Source: Enterococcus phoeniculicola ATCC BAA-412 (GTDB taxonomy: Bacteria; Bacillota; Bacilli; Lactobacillales; Enterococcaceae). From it: 64,000 bases of DNA. The stretch lies in NCBI RefSeq assembly GCF_000407505.1, contig NZ_ASWE01000002.1, positions 124,001 to 188,000 on the forward strand. Reading direction: 5' to 3'. The stretch's first letter is position 1, and every line of letters starts with the position of its first letter. Below are positions 26,528 to 36,523 of the stretch, one piece after another. The position numbers and the translations under genes were made by a program. The notes beneath the pieces were generated by a model. It did no database searches and was not told the origin of the DNA. It saw only the letters and a list, made by a program, of their open reading frames with translations.

Positions 26528-27744
26528 AATTAACTACACTACCTGAGGAATTTATTCAAGCAATTCCTGTTATAAACAAGATTGAAGAAGCAGGGTTTGA
26601 GGCCTATTTTGTAGGGGGAAGCGTACGAGATGTTTTGCTTGGTCAACCTATTCATGATGTAGACATTGCCACAAGTGCTTTTCCAGCAGAAATAAAAGAA
26701 ATCTTTCCCAGAACAATTGATGTCGGCATTGAACATGGGACGGTATTAGTTCTTGCACAAGAGAGCCAATATGAGATTACTACGTTTCGAACCGAATCTA
26801 CGTATCAGGATTTTCGACGACCAGATAAAGTACAGTTTGTTCGCTCATTGGAAGAGGATTTAAAACGAAGAGATTTTACCATTAATGCACTTGCTTTACG
26901 TGAGAATGGAGAAATCGTGGATCTTTTTGACGGCTTGTCTGACTTGGATAATAAAATTTTACGTGCTGTTGGAAACCCTCATGAGCGTTTTCACGAGGAT
27001 GCATTGCGTATGATGAGAGGTCTGCGTTTTGTGAGCCAACTAGGCTTTGAATTAGAACCTCACACACTCGCTGCCATGAAAGAAAATCATCATTTACTGG
27101 AAAAAATATCTGTAGAACGTATTCATATTGAATTTATGAAATTGTTATTGGGCAATCATCGTAAGGATAGTATTCATGCTTTTTTTGAAACGGAGTGTTA
27201 TCAATATTGCCCTGGTTTAAAAGATAGAGGTGAGGCGTTACTTCGATTTGCAGAGCTTCCTGATAATCCAATTTCAACAGAGGCACAGGCTTGGACGTTA
27301 TTGTTAGATTGCTTTGCTGTTTCTGAGCAGGAGGTTTCATGCTTTCTTAAAAAATGGAAATGCTCCAATCAAACAATTCAAGAAACACGCCAATTATTAT
27401 GGGGACTTAGACAGAGAAAACAAGCTTGGTGGAAAAAACTTACAGTGTACCAGCTTGGCTTAGCACAGAGTTTGCGCGTAGAGGAATTACTTATCTATTA
27501 TACTATTGAAATGAAGAAAAAAGAGACAGAGGAGATGAGTTGTCAGCTTCCAATTCATTCATTAAGTGAACTTGCGGTAAACGGGAATGACCTGATGAAA
27601 TTTTTGAATAAAAAACCAGGAAAGTGGCTCAGTCAAGTAATTCAAACATGTGAGCAAGCTGTTGTTGAGGGAGAAATTGTAAACGAAAAAGAAGCGCTGT
27701 TAAACTTTGTAAAACAAAAACTACTAAAAGAGGAGTCGCAGTGA
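26524..27744 (+). CDS. cca: CCA tRNA nucleotidyltransferase
   Basis: This enzyme adds or repairs the 3' CCA of tRNA without a nucleic acid template. The 406-residue class II protein has [10 protein letters not shown], the catalytic HDVDIAT, the [10 protein letters not shown] motif and [15 protein letters not shown], the template-residue region, and a helical C-terminal part binding the tRNA elbow. It overlaps dapB by 4 bp and runs into the thioesterase gene, so ypjD-dapB-cca-thioesterase are one operon. Confidence 0.96.
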   Translation: MKLTTLPEEFIQAIPVINKIEEAGFEAYFVGGSVRDVLLGQPIHDVDIATSAFPAEIKEIFPRTIDVGIEHGTVLVLAQESQYEITTFRTESTYQDFRRPDKVQFVRSLEEDLKRRDFTINALALRENGEIVDLFDGLSDLDNKILRAVGNPHERFHEDALRMMRGLRFVSQLGFELEPHTLAAMKENHHLLEKISVERIHIEFMKLLLGNHRKDSIHAFFETECYQYCPGLKDRGEALLRFAELPDNPISTEAQAWTLLLDCFAVSEQEVSCFLKKWKCSNQTIQETRQLLWGLRQRKQAWWKKLTVYQLGLAQSLRVEELLIYYTIEMKKKETEEMSCQLPIHSLSELAVNGNDLMKFLNKKPGKWLSQVIQTCEQAVVEGEIVNEKEALLNFVKQKLLKEESQ

Positions 27745-28103
27745 TGAAAAAATTTATTCAACACTTTGTAGTTGCAGAAAACCAAACAGCATATGCACTT
27801 GGTTCAGGTGAGTTAAAGGTACTGGCAACACCCGCCTTAGCGGCGATGATTGAAAATACCTGTATGAATAGTGTAAAAAATGAATTGTCTGATAGTGAGA
27901 CAACAGTGGGAACATTACTGAGTTTAACTCATCAACGACCGTCAAAAGTTGGACAAGAAATTACAGTAGAGACGGAGATTAGTAAGAAGACAGGGAAATT
28001 AATAGATTTTTCTTTTCAAGTATTTATGAAAGATGTCCTTGTATCTGAAGGGACGCATCAACGCGCAGTTGTCCAAATAGAACAATTTTTAAAAAGAATT
28101 TAA
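27744..28103 (+). CDS. Hotdog-fold thioesterase, FlK-like
   Basis: This 119-residue protein resembles the fluoroacetyl-CoA thioesterase-like (FlK) hotdog family. It has a strand-helix start with the long helix TPALAAMIENTCMNSVKNEL and an active-site-like region (ETTVGTLLSLTHQRPSKVGQ) with a conserved His. A beta-sheet end follows with GTHQRAVVQIEQF. It probably splits a small acyl-CoA; the substrate is unknown. It starts at the last base of the cca stop. Confidence 0.75.
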   Translation: MKKFIQHFVVAENQTAYALGSGELKVLATPALAAMIENTCMNSVKNELSDSETTVGTLLSLTHQRPSKVGQEITVETEISKKTGKLIDFSFQVFMKDVLVSEGTHQRAVVQIEQFLKRI

Positions 28104-28189
28104 TCAAAATTGAGAACTTCTTTGTGACCAGTTTCAGAAGTTATGCTACACTATATTAGAATAAATATTATTTAGTGAGGAGAATCATT

Positions 28190-28645
28190 ATGGCTAGAGA
28201 AATGACAGCGTTAAAATTTTATTTCCGTAACGGCGAAACATGGACAATCGAACGTCGCTACATTGGTGATTTATGGATTAAACAAATCACAACAAGCTTT
28301 GGACGTATCAATGGCAGTGAATTTGTTGAAATTCATCCATGTGCAGGGTTTAAAATTGAAATTTTCCAAGAAGGCGATCATGTAACTACACATGACATCA
28401 ACTTAGGTGGATTAGAATCAGGCATGTTTGCACGTGCTTTAAAATATGAAGATATTGAACGCATGGAAATCTTATATCGTGCAGGAACTCCCGATTTAAT
28501 TTATTTCCCATACAAAGATAAAGATACAGATGGATTGGATAATTTTTATCAATCTACAAAAGAAAGCGAAAAAACAAAGAGTCTATACATTGTTATTGAT
28601 CCAACACAAACAGTTGATGATGTATACGGCGACCATTTCGAATAA
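28190..28645 (+). CDS. Conserved protein of unknown function, 151 residues
   Basis: I do not recognise this family. The protein is soluble, 151 residues, beta-rich at the start (TALKFYFRNGETWTIERRYIGDLWIK), with many aromatic and acidic residues and no signal peptide. Codon use is like that of highly expressed genes nearby (GGCGAAACATGGACAATCGAACGT). ATG 28190 follows GTGAGGAG. It is single, with a strong terminator right after it, so it is probably a free-standing, well-expressed gene. Confidence 0.7.
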   Translation: MAREMTALKFYFRNGETWTIERRYIGDLWIKQITTSFGRINGSEFVEIHPCAGFKIEIFQEGDHVTTHDINLGGLESGMFARALKYEDIERMEILYRAGTPDLIYFPYKDKDTDGLDNFYQSTKESEKTKSLYIVIDPTQTVDDVYGDHFE

Positions 28646-28660
28646 ATCAGCAACTAGAGA

Positions 28661-28712
28661 AACTAGTAAAGAGCGGCAGATGAGAATCTGTTCCATCTTT
28701 ACTAGTTTTTTT
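28661..28712 (+). terminator. Terminator of the 28190 gene
   Basis: AACTAGTAAAGA pairs with TCTTTACTAGTT; within the loop GGCAGAT/ATCTGTT pairs again. TTTTTTT follows. Confidence 0.92.
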
Positions 28713-28745
28713 ATCAATTAATAGTAAGGGACTTGAATAAAATTG

Positions 28746-28794
28746 TTGACAAAATAATAAGGTACCTGTATTATATAGAATGTAAGGTACCTTA
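28746..28794 (+). promoter_or_regulatory. Promoter with paired palindromic operators for the MarR gene
   Basis: TTGACA (28746-28751) and TATTAT (28769-28774) are 17 bp apart. The perfect palindrome TAAGGTACCTTA (28783-28794) lies downstream of the -10, and TAAGGTACCT (28758-28767) lies in the spacer. Their centres are 25 bp apart. This is the expected layout for autorepression. Confidence 0.75.
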
Positions 28795-28815
28795 TCAAAA
28801 AATAAAAGGATGATG

Positions 28816-29397
28816 ATGAAGATGAAACGAGAATTACCACAACAATTCATGGAGACACAATCATTAATGAGACGATACATGCATAGAGAAATGAGTAAGC
28901 AAGGACAAATGGGTCCGCATCATGGGCAAGGACGTATTTTGATGATTCTTCGCATGCAGGAGGCAGTATCACAAAAAGATTTGGCTTTTGTTTTAGGTGT
29001 TCGTCCACAATCCATTGGTGAACTGCTTGGAAAAATGGAAAAACAAGAATGGATTACTCGAACACCTTCAACAGAGGATCGACGGGTTATGTTGGTTTCT
29101 TTAACTCAAAAAGGAAAAGAAGAGGCAGAAAAACTTTCTGAAGAGCCACATTATGGTGAAGAATTGTTTTCTATTTTTAACGAGGAAGAACAAGAGCAAC
29201 TGCTAGATTTTATGGAAAGACTGTTTGAAGAACTGGAGGAGAAAGTTGGTGGTGAAGAAGATCCGAGAGAATTCTCTAAACGCTTTGGTGGCGGACATGG
29301 TCCCCACAGGCATGGACTTCACGGGCACGGACCTTTTAGACAAGATAGAGAGCACCATTATGGTTTTTGCGGGTATCATGGGAAAGAAAACTTTTAA
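28816..29397 (+). CDS. MarR-family regulator with histidine-rich tail
   Basis: This winged-helix repressor of about 193 residues has HTH wording typical of MarR: QKDLAFVLGVRPQSIGELLGKMEKQEWI followed by the wing TPSTEDRRVMLVSLTQKG. After residue 155 it has an unusual tail rich in Gly and His (GGGHGPHRHGLHGHGPF... HHYGFCGYHGK) that could bind metal. The start is ambiguous among ATGs at 28810, 28813, 28816 and 28822; 28816 is best spaced from AAAAGG. It is preceded by a palindromic operator and stands alone before a terminator, so targets other than itself are not visible. Confidence 0.85.
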   Translation: MKMKRELPQQFMETQSLMRRYMHREMSKQGQMGPHHGQGRILMILRMQEAVSQKDLAFVLGVRPQSIGELLGKMEKQEWITRTPSTEDRRVMLVSLTQKGKEEAEKLSEEPHYGEELFSIFNEEEQEQLLDFMERLFEELEEKVGGEEDPREFSKRFGGGHGPHRHGLHGHGPFRQDREHHYGFCGYHGKENF

Positions 29398-29472
29398 GGA
29401 GTATTGATCTGAGAACGTTGAAACTGTATTGGATGTATTTCAGTAATAAAATTTAAAAATGATTTCTTAGTA

Positions 29473-29528
29473 ATGGTTCTACATTTGCTTGAAACCCGGT
29501 GGATAGTGGAATGTAGAGCCATTTTTTA
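29473..29528 (+). terminator. Terminator of the MarR gene
   Basis: ATGGTTCTACATT pairs with AATGTAGAGCCAT (one G-U wobble), followed by TTTTTT. Confidence 0.85.
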
Positions 29529-29580
29529 ATTTGTCACTCGCCTACATATTGTTGAAAATGGGAAAATTAAACAACTCCCT

Positions 29581-29609
29581 TTGCGCTAAATTGTATTTTG
29601 TAGTATAAC
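29581..29609 (+). promoter_or_regulatory. Promoter of the small gene/antiporter unit
   Basis: TTGCGC (29581-29586) and TATAAC (29604-29609) are exactly 17 bp apart. Confidence 0.6.
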
Positions 29610-29673
29610 AATAGATGTTACCTAATATTATTTATCATTTCTTTTTTAAGGAACTGCATAAAAGGAGAAAAAA

Positions 29674-29955
29674 ATGACCAGCGAATTTGAAATGCGCAAG
29701 CAACAATTAAAAGAAAAATATGAAGCGATGTCTCCAATAGAACGAAAAGAATTGAAACGTTTATTGAAGCAAAAGAATCTATTAGCTTATCGTCATGGAG
29801 AACGCATCAAGCGAGAATTATTACGCTTGGAGGCTCGCCGCGCGCAAATGACTTGTGAGCATGAAGATGCTCATCTATCTGAGATTGAAGATCGTATTAT
29901 TCATAAGAAAGAACAATTCTTAAAAATTCTATATGACGTAAAGAATAGGAGTTGA
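29674..29955 (+). CDS. Small basic helical protein, unknown function
   Basis: I do not recognise this 93-residue protein. It is strongly charged and predicted wholly helical or coiled (MRKQQLKEKYEAMSPIERKELKRLLKQKNLL, then IKRELLRLEARRAQM and IEDRIIHKKEQFLKILYDVK). It has one Cys, no membrane segment and no signal peptide. RBS AAAGGAGA precedes ATG 29674. It ends where the antiporter starts, so the two are cotranscribed and it could be an accessory or regulator of the antiporter; that is only inferred from position. Confidence 0.65.
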   Translation: MTSEFEMRKQQLKEKYEAMSPIERKELKRLLKQKNLLAYRHGERIKRELLRLEARRAQMTCEHEDAHLSEIEDRIIHKKEQFLKILYDVKNRS

Positions 29956-32063
29956 TGCCATTGGAATTTATTGAATTACTCATTGTTTTTGCATTGGCAA
30001 TTACATTCTCCAATGTAGTTAGCCGAATTTTACCATCTATTCCATTACCGCTTATTCAAATTGCCTTAGGGATACTGGTTGGGATGACAGAATTTGGCGC
30101 ATCAATCACCTTTGAGCCGGAAATATTTTTGATCATGATTATTGCTCCATTGCTTTTTCGTGAAGGGGAGGAAGCAGATATTCCTTCTATTTTAAAAAAT
30201 TTTGGAACAATTTTATTTTTGGCTTTTGGTGGTGTGATTTTAACATTATTTGGAGTGGGTTTAACGTTGTCCTTCTTACTGCCAGCTTTGCCGCTAGCTG
30301 CTTGTTTTGCTTTTGGAGCAGCACTTGGTCCTACTGATGCAGTAGCGGTGATGTCATTATCAGGACGTATTAATATTCCTAAAAAAGCAATGAACATTTT
30401 GAAAGGGGAGGGGCTATTAAATGATGCCTCAGGTGTTACAGCCTTTCAGTTTGCTGTTGCTGCTTTATTAACGGGAAGTTTCTCAGGATTGAATGCAACG
30501 GTCATTTTGATTGTCTCAAGTATTGGTGGTGCAGCCACAGGGTTTGTTTTAGTTTGGATTAAGCGAAAAGTGATTCGACTAATTGAACGAGCTTCTGCTA
30601 GAGATGTAACAGGATACTTATTAATTGATTTACTTTTGCCATTCTTAGCGTATGTTTTGGCAGAACATATCGGTGTTTCGGGAATTATCTCTGCTGTAGT
30701 GGCAGGAGTCCTGCAGTCGTTTGGATTTAGAAAAATTACCCTGTTTGATGCGGAGTTATCAAACGTTTCGGAAAGTTTTTGGTCAACATTAGTATTTACG
30801 CTTAACGCACTAGTTTTCTTGTTTTTAGGAATCGAATTGTCACAGGTGTTTTCACCGATTTGGCAAAGTGATCTTTATCCAAATAGTTATTTGTTAGTCA
30901 TTGTATTGGTAATCGCAACAACCTTATTTGTTTTGCGTTTTGCTTACATTACGGTGTTCTACCTAATAAAAGATGGGATGAAGAATCTAAAAAAACAAAT
31001 GAACGAAATTTTATTGTTAACATTTGGCGGGGTAAAAGGGACGGTCAGTTTAGCAACTGCATTTATTTTACCTTTGAGTATTAATGGTGAAGATTTTCCC
31101 GAACGGTCGTTGATTTTGTTTATCACTGCATGTGTGATTTTAGTCACCTTAGTTGTAGGGGTAATTGTTCTTCCATGGCTTGCCAGTGATGAGGAAGAAG
31201 TGGCAAGAGAGCAAAAAATTATTGCAATTATTAAAGAGGTCATTGCGGAGCTTCGTTTAGATATTGCAACAAAAGAGCTCAATGAAAAAGAGCGTACTGC
31301 AGTTGAAGCTGTCATTGAAAATTATCAGGAGCGCCTTCAAGACGCCTATACGGAGCAATTGACAGATAGTGAAAAGCAAGAAGTACAAGAATTACAAGCC
31401 TTGATTTTATCTATTGAAAAAGACGGCTTGGATATGAGTTTTAGAGATCATGAAATCAGTCCTAATGGCTATCGTTTCTATTCTCGATTTATCACAAGAT
31501 TTGAAAATTCAATTACAAGACAAATTCTTTCATTTATTGGTTTTTGGCTAATTGTCGGAAACCGCGTTATTCGAGTGATTCTCCATCCAAAAATGTTTTG
31601 GGAGCGTACACGCCAGCAAGGGTTGCGTTCGCCATTAAATGAAGTGGATATTGCAGAAATTAAAGAGGTCTATATTCAAAATACGCAATTAATTTTGGAG
31701 AGTTTAGAGAACTTACAGGACGTCTATGATGATCAGCTGATTGACTATTTTGTTGAGGATCGTGTAAGCTCGACCAACAAATTAGAACAAGGAACATTCT
31801 TTTCAACGTTTATGATTCAACAAGATGCACTTTATGAAAAAGAGCTTTTACGAGGCTACTACTTAGAAAGAAAAGTCATAGATGAATATGAGGTTTCAGG
31901 AGAAATCAGCACATTTTTAGCCAATGTCTATCGGCAAAAAGTGAATTTATTAGAATCTTATTCCATCAATAAAATTGATGAGTCAAAGCCAATGCGCTTG
32001 ACCATGAAGGGGAGAAAGATTCCAATTAAAGCACCTAGAGATGAAGAAGTAGACGGTGGGTAA
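29955..32063 (+). CDS. Cation:proton antiporter, CPA1 family
   Basis: This is a Na+(or K+)/H+ antiporter of 702 residues. The first 400 residues form about 12 membrane helices with CPA1 motifs: LGPTDAVAVMSLSGR and GEGLLNDASGVTAFQF (the ion-binding ND), and GGVKGTVSLATAFILPLS near the end of the membrane part. The C-terminal 290 residues are cytoplasmic and helical (for example EEEVAREQKIIAIIKEVIAELRLDIATKE), longer than in NhaP proteins, and may sense pH or ions. ATG 29955 follows ATAGGAG; TTG 29952 is possible. Substrate ion cannot be told from sequence. Confidence 0.88.
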   Translation: MPLEFIELLIVFALAITFSNVVSRILPSIPLPLIQIALGILVGMTEFGASITFEPEIFLIMIIAPLLFREGEEADIPSILKNFGTILFLAFGGVILTLFGVGLTLSFLLPALPLAACFAFGAALGPTDAVAVMSLSGRINIPKKAMNILKGEGLLNDASGVTAFQFAVAALLTGSFSGLNATVILIVSSIGGAATGFVLVWIKRKVIRLIERASARDVTGYLLIDLLLPFLAYVLAEHIGVSGIISAVVAGVLQSFGFRKITLFDAELSNVSESFWSTLVFTLNALVFLFLGIELSQVFSPIWQSDLYPNSYLLVIVLVIATTLFVLRFAYITVFYLIKDGMKNLKKQMNEILLLTFGGVKGTVSLATAFILPLSINGEDFPERSLILFITACVILVTLVVGVIVLPWLASDEEEVAREQKIIAIIKEVIAELRLDIATKELNEKERTAVEAVIENYQERLQDAYTEQLTDSEKQEVQELQALILSIEKDGLDMSFRDHEISPNGYRFYSRFITRFENSITRQILSFIGFWLIVGNRVIRVILHPKMFWERTRQQGLRSPLNEVDIAEIKEVYIQNTQLILESLENLQDVYDDQLIDYFVEDRVSSTNKLEQGTFFSTFMIQQDALYEKELLRGYYLERKVIDEYEVSGEISTFLANVYRQKVNLLESYSINKIDESKPMRLTMKGRKIPIKAPRDEEVDGG

Positions 32064-32151
32064 AAAAAATTCATGGATTTGCAGCATCAGGTACTGTGCA
32101 TCATCGGAAGTGAGACTTCCGTGATTTACAGCAATAATAAGGCATACGCGA

Positions 32152-32195
32152 AAGGTGGGATATAACTTAGATAGTTATGTCTCACCTTCTTTCTC
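32152..32195 (+). terminator. Terminator of the antiporter, dispersed-repeat type
   Basis: AAGGTGGGATATAACT pairs with AGTTATGTCTCACCTT, followed by CTTTCTC. The sequence is nearly that of the terminators at 6434 and 39497. A small hairpin GGAAGTgagACTTCC lies at 32106-32120. Confidence 0.8.
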
Positions 32196-32270
32196 GTTTC
32201 TAAATAGAAAAGTGTCTGAGAGGGTGTTTTTGTGGTACAATGTGCGAGAAAGAAATGAGGAGGAAGAATA

Positions 32271-34151
32271 GTGAAAGAACTTAAAGTCAGCGATCTTACA
32301 AAAACTTATGGGGAAAAGACACTATTTGATCAGATTTCTTTTCTAATTCATGAAAAAGATCGAATTGGACTAATTGGAACCAATGGCACTGGAAAAACAA
32401 GTCTTTTAAAAATACTTGCAGAAGAAGACAATGGAGATGGCGATGTTAATGCTGTTTTTTTTCCAACAGATTACAGAATCGGCTATCTTTCTCAAGATAA
32501 GGTGTTTGAACCCAGCCTAACGGTACTAGAGGCCGTATTTCAAGGAAATAGTCCGTTGATTCAAACTGTTAAACAATATGAAGAAGCATTGATTCAGCTC
32601 AATCATTTTGGGGAAGACCCAATGGTTCAAAAAAAGTATGCACGTGCCGAAGAGCGAATGAATGAAGAAGATGCTTGGCTAACAGATACCAATGCAAAAA
32701 TTATTTTACAAAAATTAGGTATTTCAGACTTAGATAAGAAAATAGGCGAGCTGTCTGGCGGACAAAAAAAGCGTGTAAGTTTAGCTCAGGTACTGATTGA
32801 TGAGCCTGATCTGCTCTTATTAGATGAACCAACCAACCATTTAGATTATGCGACTATTCAATGGCTAGAGAATTATTTGAACCAATATCGAGGCGCTGTA
32901 TTAATGGTGACACATGATCGTTACTTTTTAGATCGAGTGACTACACGAATTTTTGAGCTATCTTTTGGTAAGCTTTATGAATATAAAGGAAACTATGAAG
33001 CTTATGTATTAGAGAAAGCGGAACGTGACCGAGTAAATGTAGAACAAGAAGAAAAACGAAAGAGTCTCTATAAACAAGAACTTGCCTGGATGCGAGCTGG
33101 CGTTCAAGCACGAGGGACCAAACAGCAAGCTAGAATAAATCGATTTGAAGATCTAAAAGAAAACTTGTACCAAGTACAAACAGAGGGTGATTTAGAATTA
33201 AATATCGCTACTCAAAGACTTGGGAAAAAAGTTTTAGAGATTAAAGAGGGAAACTATAAAATTAATAAATTGACTATTTTAGACCACTTTGATTTACTAA
33301 TTCAGTCCCGTGAAAGACTTGGGATTACAGGTAAAAATGGTGCTGGAAAGTCTACTCTTTTAAATATTTTAGCAGGACGTCTTGAACTGACAAGCGGAAT
33401 CTATAGCATAGGTGAGACCGTCCGCTTAGCCTATTACACACAGCAAAATGAAGAGATGAATCCCAACCAACGAATGATTGCCTATCTTCAAGAAGCAACT
33501 GAAGAGGTTAAACAGGCAGACGGCGGACAAATTGGTGTAGCTGAACTATTGGAACGTTTCTTATTTCCTCGATTTATGCATGGTACTACGATTGGCAAGC
33601 TTTCGGGTGGAGAAAAGCGTCGACTCTATTTGTTGAAATTACTTGTTCAGCAACCAAATGTTTTATTACTAGATGAGCCGACGAATGATTTGGATATTGC
33701 TACATTGACTATATTAGAGGATTATTTTAGAACATTTCCCGGGGCTGTAATCACGGTTTCTCATGATCGTTATTTTCTTGATAAGGTAGTCAATAAATTG
33801 TTGATTTTTAAAGGAAACGGCGTGATTGATTCTTATTTTGGAAATATGAGTGACTATTTAGCATCAAGTGAAGAAGAGTCTAGTCTACCAAAAGAAAAAA
33901 AAGAAGTTTCCGTGACAGACGCTGAACCAAAAAAGAAAAAAATGTCGTATATGGAACAAAAAGAATGGGCGACTATTGAAGAAGACATTGCAGAAATTGA
34001 ACAAAAAATAGATGAATTGACCGAAGCAATGAATCATCAGGGAGATAATTTTACTCGTCTTCAGGAGCTGCAAAAAGAGATTGAAGCTAATGAACAACAA
34101 TTAGAAGAAAAGATGAATCGTTGGGAATACTTAAGTGAGTTTGATAATTAA
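32271..34151 (+). CDS. ABC-F family ATPase, Uup/YfmR-like
   Basis: This soluble protein of 626 residues has two ATPase domains and no membrane part. Walker A sequences are GTNGTGKTS and GKNGAGKST. Signatures are [15 protein letters not shown] and [15 protein letters not shown], with [13 protein letters not shown] and [12 protein letters not shown]. Between them is the P-site tRNA-interaction linker ([23 protein letters not shown]). It ends in a charged coiled coil ([15 protein letters not shown]...[12 protein letters not shown]) as in Uup and YfmR. ABC-F proteins of this type act on stalled ribosomes. The GTG start has GAGGAGG, behind an extended -10 (TGGTACAAT, 32233-32241). thyA follows after 14 bp. 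Confidence 0.88.
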   Translation: MKELKVSDLTKTYGEKTLFDQISFLIHEKDRIGLIGTNGTGKTSLLKILAEEDNGDGDVNAVFFPTDYRIGYLSQDKVFEPSLTVLEAVFQGNSPLIQTVKQYEEALIQLNHFGEDPMVQKKYARAEERMNEEDAWLTDTNAKIILQKLGISDLDKKIGELSGGQKKRVSLAQVLIDEPDLLLLDEPTNHLDYATIQWLENYLNQYRGAVLMVTHDRYFLDRVTTRIFELSFGKLYEYKGNYEAYVLEKAERDRVNVEQEEKRKSLYKQELAWMRAGVQARGTKQQARINRFEDLKENLYQVQTEGDLELNIATQRLGKKVLEIKEGNYKINKLTILDHFDLLIQSRERLGITGKNGAGKSTLLNILAGRLELTSGIYSIGETVRLAYYTQQNEEMNPNQRMIAYLQEATEEVKQADGGQIGVAELLERFLFPRFMHGTTIGKLSGGEKRRLYLLKLLVQQPNVLLLDEPTNDLDIATLTILEDYFRTFPGAVITVSHDRYFLDKVVNKLLIFKGNGVIDSYFGNMSDYLASSEEESSLPKEKKEVSVTDAEPKKKKMSYMEQKEWATIEEDIAEIEQKIDELTEAMNHQGDNFTRLQELQKEIEANEQQLEEKMNRWEYLSEFDN

Positions 34152-34165
34152 AGGGAGGAAAAACG

Positions 34166-35113
34166 ATGGAGCAAGCATACTTGGAGCTAGGCAAAAAGCT
34201 GATTGAAGAAGGACACTATAAAGGAGACCGTACAGGAACCGGAACGAATAGTTTATTTGGCTATCAAATGCGGTTTGACTTATCAAAAGGGTTCCCACTG
34301 TTAACAACAAAACGTGTTCCTTTTGGATTAATTAAAAGTGAATTATTGTGGTTCTTACATGGCGATACCAACATTCGCTTCTTATTACAGCATAATAACC
34401 ATATATGGGACGAGTGGGCATTTGAACGATATATTCAAAGTGAGGACTATAAGGGACCGGATATGACTGATTTTGGGCGTCGTAGCTTAGTAGATGAAGC
34501 TTTTAATGAAGCTTACCAAAAGGAGCTTGCTGATTTTTGTCAGAAGATTGTTGAAGATGAGGAATTTGCTAAAAAACATGGTGATTTAGGACATATCTAT
34601 GGCTATCAGTGGCGACATTGGGAAACCAAAGAAGGGCGTTTTATCGATCAGATTCAAGAAGTAATTGAGATGATTAAAACGAATCCCAATTCGAGACGAT
34701 TGATTGTTTCTGCATGGAATCCAGAAGACGTACCCACTATGGCGCTGCCCCCTTGTCATACGATGTTCCAGTTTTATGTAAATGACGGAAAACTAAGCTG
34801 TCAATTATATCAAAGAAGCGCCGATGTATTTTTAGGCGTGCCATTTAACATTGCGAGTTATGCGCTACTTACACACTTAATTGCACATGAAACAGGACTT
34901 GAGGTTGGCGAATTTATTCATACTTTGGGGGATGCACATTTATATGTGAATCACTTTGACCAAATGAAAGAACAACTTTCTCGTGAAGTTCGAGCATTTC
35001 CGACACTCGTTTTAAACAAAGAAAAAAAATCTGTTTTTGATTTTGAGATGGATGACATCAAAGTGGAAGGCTATCAGCCGCATCCATCAATTAAAGCACC
35101 GATTGCAGTATAG
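34166..35113 (+). CDS. thyA: Thymidylate synthase
   Basis: ThyA methylates dUMP to dTMP using methylene-tetrahydrofolate. The 315-residue protein has the Lactobacillales-type insertion of about 50 residues ([20 protein letters not shown]...). Motifs are [19 protein letters not shown], the catalytic cysteine loop [35 protein letters not shown] and [15 protein letters not shown] precedes the ATG. folA lies 21 bp downstream; the pair recycles the dihydrofolate made by ThyA. Confidence 0.97.
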   Translation: MEQAYLELGKKLIEEGHYKGDRTGTGTNSLFGYQMRFDLSKGFPLLTTKRVPFGLIKSELLWFLHGDTNIRFLLQHNNHIWDEWAFERYIQSEDYKGPDMTDFGRRSLVDEAFNEAYQKELADFCQKIVEDEEFAKKHGDLGHIYGYQWRHWETKEGRFIDQIQEVIEMIKTNPNSRRLIVSAWNPEDVPTMALPPCHTMFQFYVNDGKLSCQLYQRSADVFLGVPFNIASYALLTHLIAHETGLEVGEFIHTLGDAHLYVNHFDQMKEQLSREVRAFPTLVLNKEKKSVFDFEMDDIKVEGYQPHPSIKAPIAV

Positions 35114-35134
35114 CAGTCGAGAAAAGGAGTTCAT

Positions 35135-35638
35135 ATGTTAGCAGCAATTTGGGCGCAAGATGAAGCTGGGTTAATAGGAAAGCAGGAGCACCTACCCTGG
35201 CATTTACCAAGTGATTTGAAATTTTTCAAACAGATGACGGAAAGCAACACATTAATTATGGGAAGAAGAACATTTGAGGGGATGGGCGGCCGTCCTTTAC
35301 CAAACAGAAAAACCATTGTTTTGACTCGAGACTTGACCTATCAAGCACAGGGTGTTGATGTGATGCATACGTTGGATGATGTCTTAGCTTATGAAAAAGA
35401 GTTTGAGGGAATCACTTTTGTGGCAGGAGGATCAATGATCTATGAAGAATTTCTTCCCTATTGTACAGTTCTTTATCGCACACTGATTCATCACACGTTT
35501 GAAGGTGATACCTACTTTCCAACGGTTGATTGGACGCAGTGGTCATTGATCAATCTCAGTGAAGGGGAGCAAGATGAAAAAAATCTCTATCCTTTTCAGT
35601 TTGAGACGTATCATCGAAGAAATCAATCAGAGCAATAA
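35135..35638 (+). CDS. folA: Dihydrofolate reductase
   Basis: This enzyme reduces dihydrofolate to tetrahydrofolate with NADPH and is the target of trimethoprim. The 167-residue product has LAAIWAQDEAGLIGKQEHLPWHLPSDLKFFKQ, the GRRTFEGMGG NADPH-binding loop, RKTIVLTRD and VAGGSMIYEEFLPYC, all standard for the chromosomal type. It is cotranscribed with thyA. Nothing marks it as a plasmid-borne resistant variant, though sequence inspection cannot rule out resistance substitutions. Confidence 0.96.
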   Translation: MLAAIWAQDEAGLIGKQEHLPWHLPSDLKFFKQMTESNTLIMGRRTFEGMGGRPLPNRKTIVLTRDLTYQAQGVDVMHTLDDVLAYEKEFEGITFVAGGSMIYEEFLPYCTVLYRTLIHHTFEGDTYFPTVDWTQWSLINLSEGEQDEKNLYPFQFETYHRRNQSEQ

Positions 35639-35672
35639 CAGAAGGAAATAATGAAATAAACTATAAAAAAAC

Positions 35673-35720
35673 AAGCTGAAATTTGCAAAGTGAGCATCTT
35701 TGCGAATTTCAACTTATTTA
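35673..35720 (+). terminator. Bidirectional terminator between folA and the hemolysin III-like gene
   Basis: AAGCTGAAATTTGCAAAG pairs with CTTTGCGAATTTCAACTT with few mismatches. A-runs lie on the left and TTATTTATTT on the right, between converging genes. Confidence 0.85.
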
Positions 35721-35736
35721 TTTACATGAAGACTGT

Positions 35737-36390
35737 TTACGTAAAGAATAGAACGGAAAAGAACATGAAGCCTGCACCTAACATCACAAATACATGCCAC
35801 ACAACATGCATAAAGCGGACGTTCTTTAAACTGTAAAAAGCAGCACCTAGCGTGTAAGAAACGCCACCAGCAACTAGAAGAGCTGTACCAATCCCTCCAA
35901 GTGAGTCATACAATGGTTTTGCTGCAATTAAACAAAGCCAGCCCATGATAATATAGATGATGGTTGAGACCTTTGAGACCGTCTCTTTTTTATGCAGCGT
36001 TAAGGATTTATAAACAATCCCGCTAATAGCAAGGGACCATATTAAGCCAAAAAGAGTCCAGCCTAACCAGCCTTGAATGCTGAGTAAGCAAAAAGGAGTG
36101 TAGCTTCCAGCAATAAGTAAAAAGATGGAACTATGGTCAAACACTTGAAAGACTTTCTTTGCTTTTGTAAAAATAAGACTGTGGAAAAGCGTCGACGTTA
36201 GAAATAATAAAATCAGTGTGGTACCATACAGACAATAGGATACTACATGAAGAGCTGAGCCTAAGCGCGCACCTTTGATAATAAGCAAAACGAGACCAGC
36301 GATACTGAGACCTGCACCGATTCCGTGAGTGACTGCATTTAAAACTTCGTTAACAATTAAGTATTTTCGGCTGAAGTGGATTTTTTCCAT
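35737..36390 (-). CDS. Hemolysin III/YqfA-like (PAQR family) membrane protein
   Basis: This seven-helix membrane protein of 217 residues belongs to the PAQR/hemolysin III group. It has NEVLNAVTHGIGAGLSI near the start, STLFHSLIF, HSSIFLLIAGSYTPF and the closing MHVVWHVFVMLGAGFMFFSV. The Ser/Asp/His residues are those proposed to hold zinc. Despite the historic name, these chromosomal proteins are probably involved in membrane homeostasis, not toxicity. It is a lone gene on the minus strand with convergent folA. Confidence 0.88.
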   Translation of the reverse strand: MEKIHFSRKYLIVNEVLNAVTHGIGAGLSIAGLVLLIIKGARLGSALHVVSYCLYGTTLILLFLTSTLFHSLIFTKAKKVFQVFDHSSIFLLIAGSYTPFCLLSIQGWLGWTLFGLIWSLAISGIVYKSLTLHKKETVSKVSTIIYIIMGWLCLIAAKPLYDSLGGIGTALLVAGGVSYTLGAAFYSLKNVRFMHVVWHVFVMLGAGFMFFSVLFFT

Positions 36391-36523
36391 GAAATCGCCA
36401 TCCTTTGTTTTAATTTAATTTGATGAAAAAACTATTTTTCTCTGTTATACTTAAAACAGATAAATACCTTAAGTGTATTCTAACACGAAATGAGGTAGCT
36501 TTTAAAGAAAGAGTGATAAAGCT

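Noticed and set aside
30959-31315. 118-codon minus-strand frame inside the antiporter gene
   Set aside because: Antisense shadow of strongly hydrophobic coding sequence, with Ser/Ile-rich composition and no RBS.
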